Positions 61,701 through 64,000 of a stretch of DNA of 64,000 bases are shown here, one piece after another (the stretch's first letter is position 1; the number at the start of each line of letters is the position of its first letter). The stretch spans positions 5,708,001-5,772,000 of the forward strand of contig CM024186.1 of the NCBI GenBank assembly GCA_013433145.1, given 5' to 3'. Made by a program: the position numbers and the translations under genes. The notes below the pieces were generated by a model. That model saw only the letters and a list, made by a program, of their open reading frames with translations, did no database searches and was not told where the DNA came from. The DNA comes from Ascaris suum. Lineage: Eukaryota; Nematoda; Chromadorea; Rhabditida; Ascarididae.

Positions 61701-64000
61701 GAATATCTAATTTGCATAATTTTTTTTTTTTTTGTTTACAGATATCGTACCTCAGCGGAGAGATTTCCAATAATTGTTAGTCAAGACTGTGATGATAAGC
61801 AAGTTGCCGGTGTTGTTGAAAGTTTTATTCCCTCAGTGCAATATGTTAAGGTAAGTTTCTCTTATCATTGATAACTGACTACTTATCATTGATAATTGTT
61901 TATTGATTATCGATTTCGATTTGATGATAAATGCTAATATTTGAAGAAAAAAAAACTTAACTATTTTAGCTTATGCACTGTGTCGCACCTTACTTCTTAC
62001 CTTACTCATTCTTCCCTCTCTTCTTCACCTGTAAGAAGTTTAGGTTACGAGAGTTTTCACACTTTATCTTGATTTCACAAATTTCTAATGGTGTGTCGAT
62101 CATCGATAAAAGGAAAGAAACGTCTGCATATTTAGCAGCTTTGAAGGACGTCCTCAGGCTGTCACCAATAAAGAATAGAAAACTTTGGAAAGTTAAAAGC
62201 GTTGAATTAGAAAGCATTTCTATAGTATTCTCAGAAATTTTGAATTTCCTTTATTAACTCTAATAATGGAATAATTTCAGCATCTTAGCGGTGATAAGGC
62301 GAATATCACTGTTGAGGCAGGTCATGAACGATATCTGACATATTATATGATAGCTCGACATTATAAACTTGGCCTCTCATATGTTTTTGATCAGCTCGGT
62401 TATACGAGCGTTATTATCACTGAAGGTTATCTTTACCTTTATGATCTTATCTTTGGATATTCTATATTTCTTCATGAAATCCAGCATCAATAAAAGTTTG
62501 AAAGTTTTGAAAATAAATTTAAAAATGAGAGAAACGCCCAGAGATACAACTTATTGTGTTGGATGCAAAAATATATAAAAGAAAGATGAATTTAACCACG
62601 TTGTATATGATATGGATGGCGGTATGTATAAGGCGATACCTTATATAGTAATTTCGGTCTAAAATAACTATAGACTAATAGCAATTAAAATATTACTTTT
62701 AATGATTAGTTAGTTACCAATCAAAATTTAAGTAGTAGAGGTTAATTAAATGTAAAAGTTAGTTTGGTTCAACTGTTTTCTATTCTCATCAGTGAGATAT
62801 TGGTGTAAAATGATTCCAAATTTCATTGTTCGATGTTGTTTAAATTCTTTTTTTTTTCGGAAATGATTACAAAGTTTGATGCAAATATTATTGATGGAAT
62901 AAATCAATCTTTCAGATGATCTCGATATAGCACCCGATTTTTTCGAATATTTTAGCGCCACTCGTCACCTCTTAGAGATCGATCCTACACTTTATTGTGT
63001 TTCTGCATGGAACGATAATGGAAAAATTAATCTTATCGATATAAATAGTACTGATTTATTATATCGCAGTGATTTCTTTCCAGGTTTAGGTTGGATGATG
63101 ACCAGGTAATCAATAATATTAACCTGTGTTCTACCTTTTATGCCTTCTCATAAAGAATTATTGCTTAGAACGAGCCTTATAAAGCGCAAGTTTTGCCGAT
63201 TCTTTGTTTAGAAACATCGATATGGGACTTCACGAAAATCTAGTTAAAAGCATTTTAATTCGAAAGGAAGGATAAAATGAGTGAAATTAGTTCTAAAGGT
63301 GGTTTGGATCGTAAATCAGAAAGTGAAAATAGAGGAGATTTTTCGAGCAATAAGAAAATTACTGCTTGTAATCGGTAATTTACAAGATTTCCTCTAGATG
63401 TTCACGAAAAGATAAGGCTTCTAAAGTTTGTTCTAGCGTTCGAGTATTTGCAGGGAACTCTGGAAAGAATTTGGTCCTATTTGGCCGAATGGTTTTTGGG
63501 ATGATTGGATACGGGACCCTTTACGAAGGAAGAATCGTTCTTGCATAAGACCGGAAATCTCACGAACTGGTATGACACCTGAAGGCAGGAAAGGAGCAAG
63601 CAAGTATGTGATATAACGAATGTTGATTACGTGAGTTATTATGAATGGGAAAGATAGTTTCTCTCCCCTGTGAAGAGATTGCGAAGGTATTCGGTTGAAG
63701 AGGCAGAGATTCCTCTTTCTTATTTAACGATGATGCTAAATTATACGAATAGAGAATTACTTTAGCCGAGTTGATTCTTTCAATCAAAGAACTTGATACT
63801 GCTGTATGATGATTGAGGGGGCGGGGGGGGGGTGGGGGCGGGCTATTTGTTTGACTCAAGTTCAGGTTCATTGTGTTACCACTCGCTCAAAGCAGTGTAG
63901 CAATATTACGCTTGTTTTTTCCACAGTTCTTATCGTATAAGCAGAAATATTGTTGTTGAATGTAAAGATAGCTGCTGTAAAAATGAGATATCAGTTATGA
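58797..64000 (+). CDS. MGAT1: Alpha-1,3-mannosyl-glycoprotein 2-beta-N-acetylglucosaminyltransferase (GnT-I), 3' partial
   Basis: Seven phase-matched exons: 58797-58881, 59750-59819, 60656-60868, 61742-61850, 62281-62425, 62916-63105 and 63454-63603 (962 bp, 320 residues). GnT-I transfers GlcNAc from UDP-GlcNAc to Man5GlcNAc2 in the medial Golgi, the step that opens hybrid and complex N-glycans. Exon 1 gives a type II anchor ([20 protein letters not shown]). Exon 2 and the start of exon 3 give a charged stem. The catalytic domain begins [10 protein letters not shown] and continues [13 protein letters not shown], the metal-binding EDD ([18 protein letters not shown], split by an intron), [21 protein letters not shown], the catalytic-base region FWDDW, and [11 protein letters not shown]. 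About 100 residues remain to the right. A further exon may start at 63927 (acceptor ttccacag), but its reading is unclear. C. elegans has three genes of this family (gly-12, -13, -14); which one this matches is not resolved. The start ATG at 58797 is chosen because the anchor frame is closed upstream. Confidence 0.95.
60904..61031. repeat. 32-bp minisatellite, four units, in GnT-I intron 3
   Basis: Units acctgatttctcaacaatcc plus tggtatattttt start at 60904, 60936, 60968 and 61000, and differ at one to three positions. Each unit carries a T-rich run and an acctg. Confidence 0.9.

Overview
This is a eukaryotic, strongly AT-rich window (roughly 70% A+T by eye) whose real genes are split into short exons of 37-213 bp with TTTNCAG-type acceptors and GT donors. 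There are no bacterial operons, ribosome-binding sites or CRISPR arrays. The gene families (a CRAL-TRIO/GOLD protein, an invertebrate anion-type Cys-loop receptor closest in style to the nematode acc/lgc groups, and GnT-I) together with the intron style suggest a nematode. That identification is an inference. Most long open frames are chance readings of (TA)n arrays or of homopolymer tracts, so I built genes by chaining exons whose splice phases agree.

Layout. (1) 17-2075 (+): the last three exons of a CRAL-TRIO/GOLD lipid-transfer-like protein, entering from the left edge. (2) 3929-16677 (-): a complete 13-exon gene for a Cys-loop ligand-gated anion channel (529 residues plus stop), the best-supported gene here. 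Its introns hold G-rich tracts, a 31-bp tandem repeat, a dead non-LTR retrotransposon fragment and a GC-richer block open on both strands. (3) 16.7-26.5 kb: gene-poor, with a tRNA-Leu-like sequence and microsatellites. (4) 26501-29235 (-): five phase-compatible 3' exons of an unidentified multi-pass membrane protein; a signal-peptide-bearing exon pair at 34999-35678 (-) may be its 5' end or another gene. (5) 34421-34573 (+): a possible 50-residue secreted peptide or first exon. (6) 41756-42295 (+): an unidentified exon pair. 43500-45811 (-): exons resembling RNA polymerase III subunit RPC3. (7) 45.8-58.8 kb: gene-poor, but with three diverged copies of an undescribed ~250-bp element that keeps a hairpin with a compensatory base-pair change, plus several minisatellites. 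(8) 58797-64000 (+): seven firm exons of the Golgi enzyme GnT-I (MGAT1; C. elegans gly-12/13/14), running off the right edge.

The genes look functionally independent: lipid transfer, a neuronal receptor, possible Pol III transcription and N-glycan branching. The most unusual signals are the three-copy hairpin element, the unidentified multi-pass protein, the unusual pore residues of the channel, and seven long pure (TA)n arrays.
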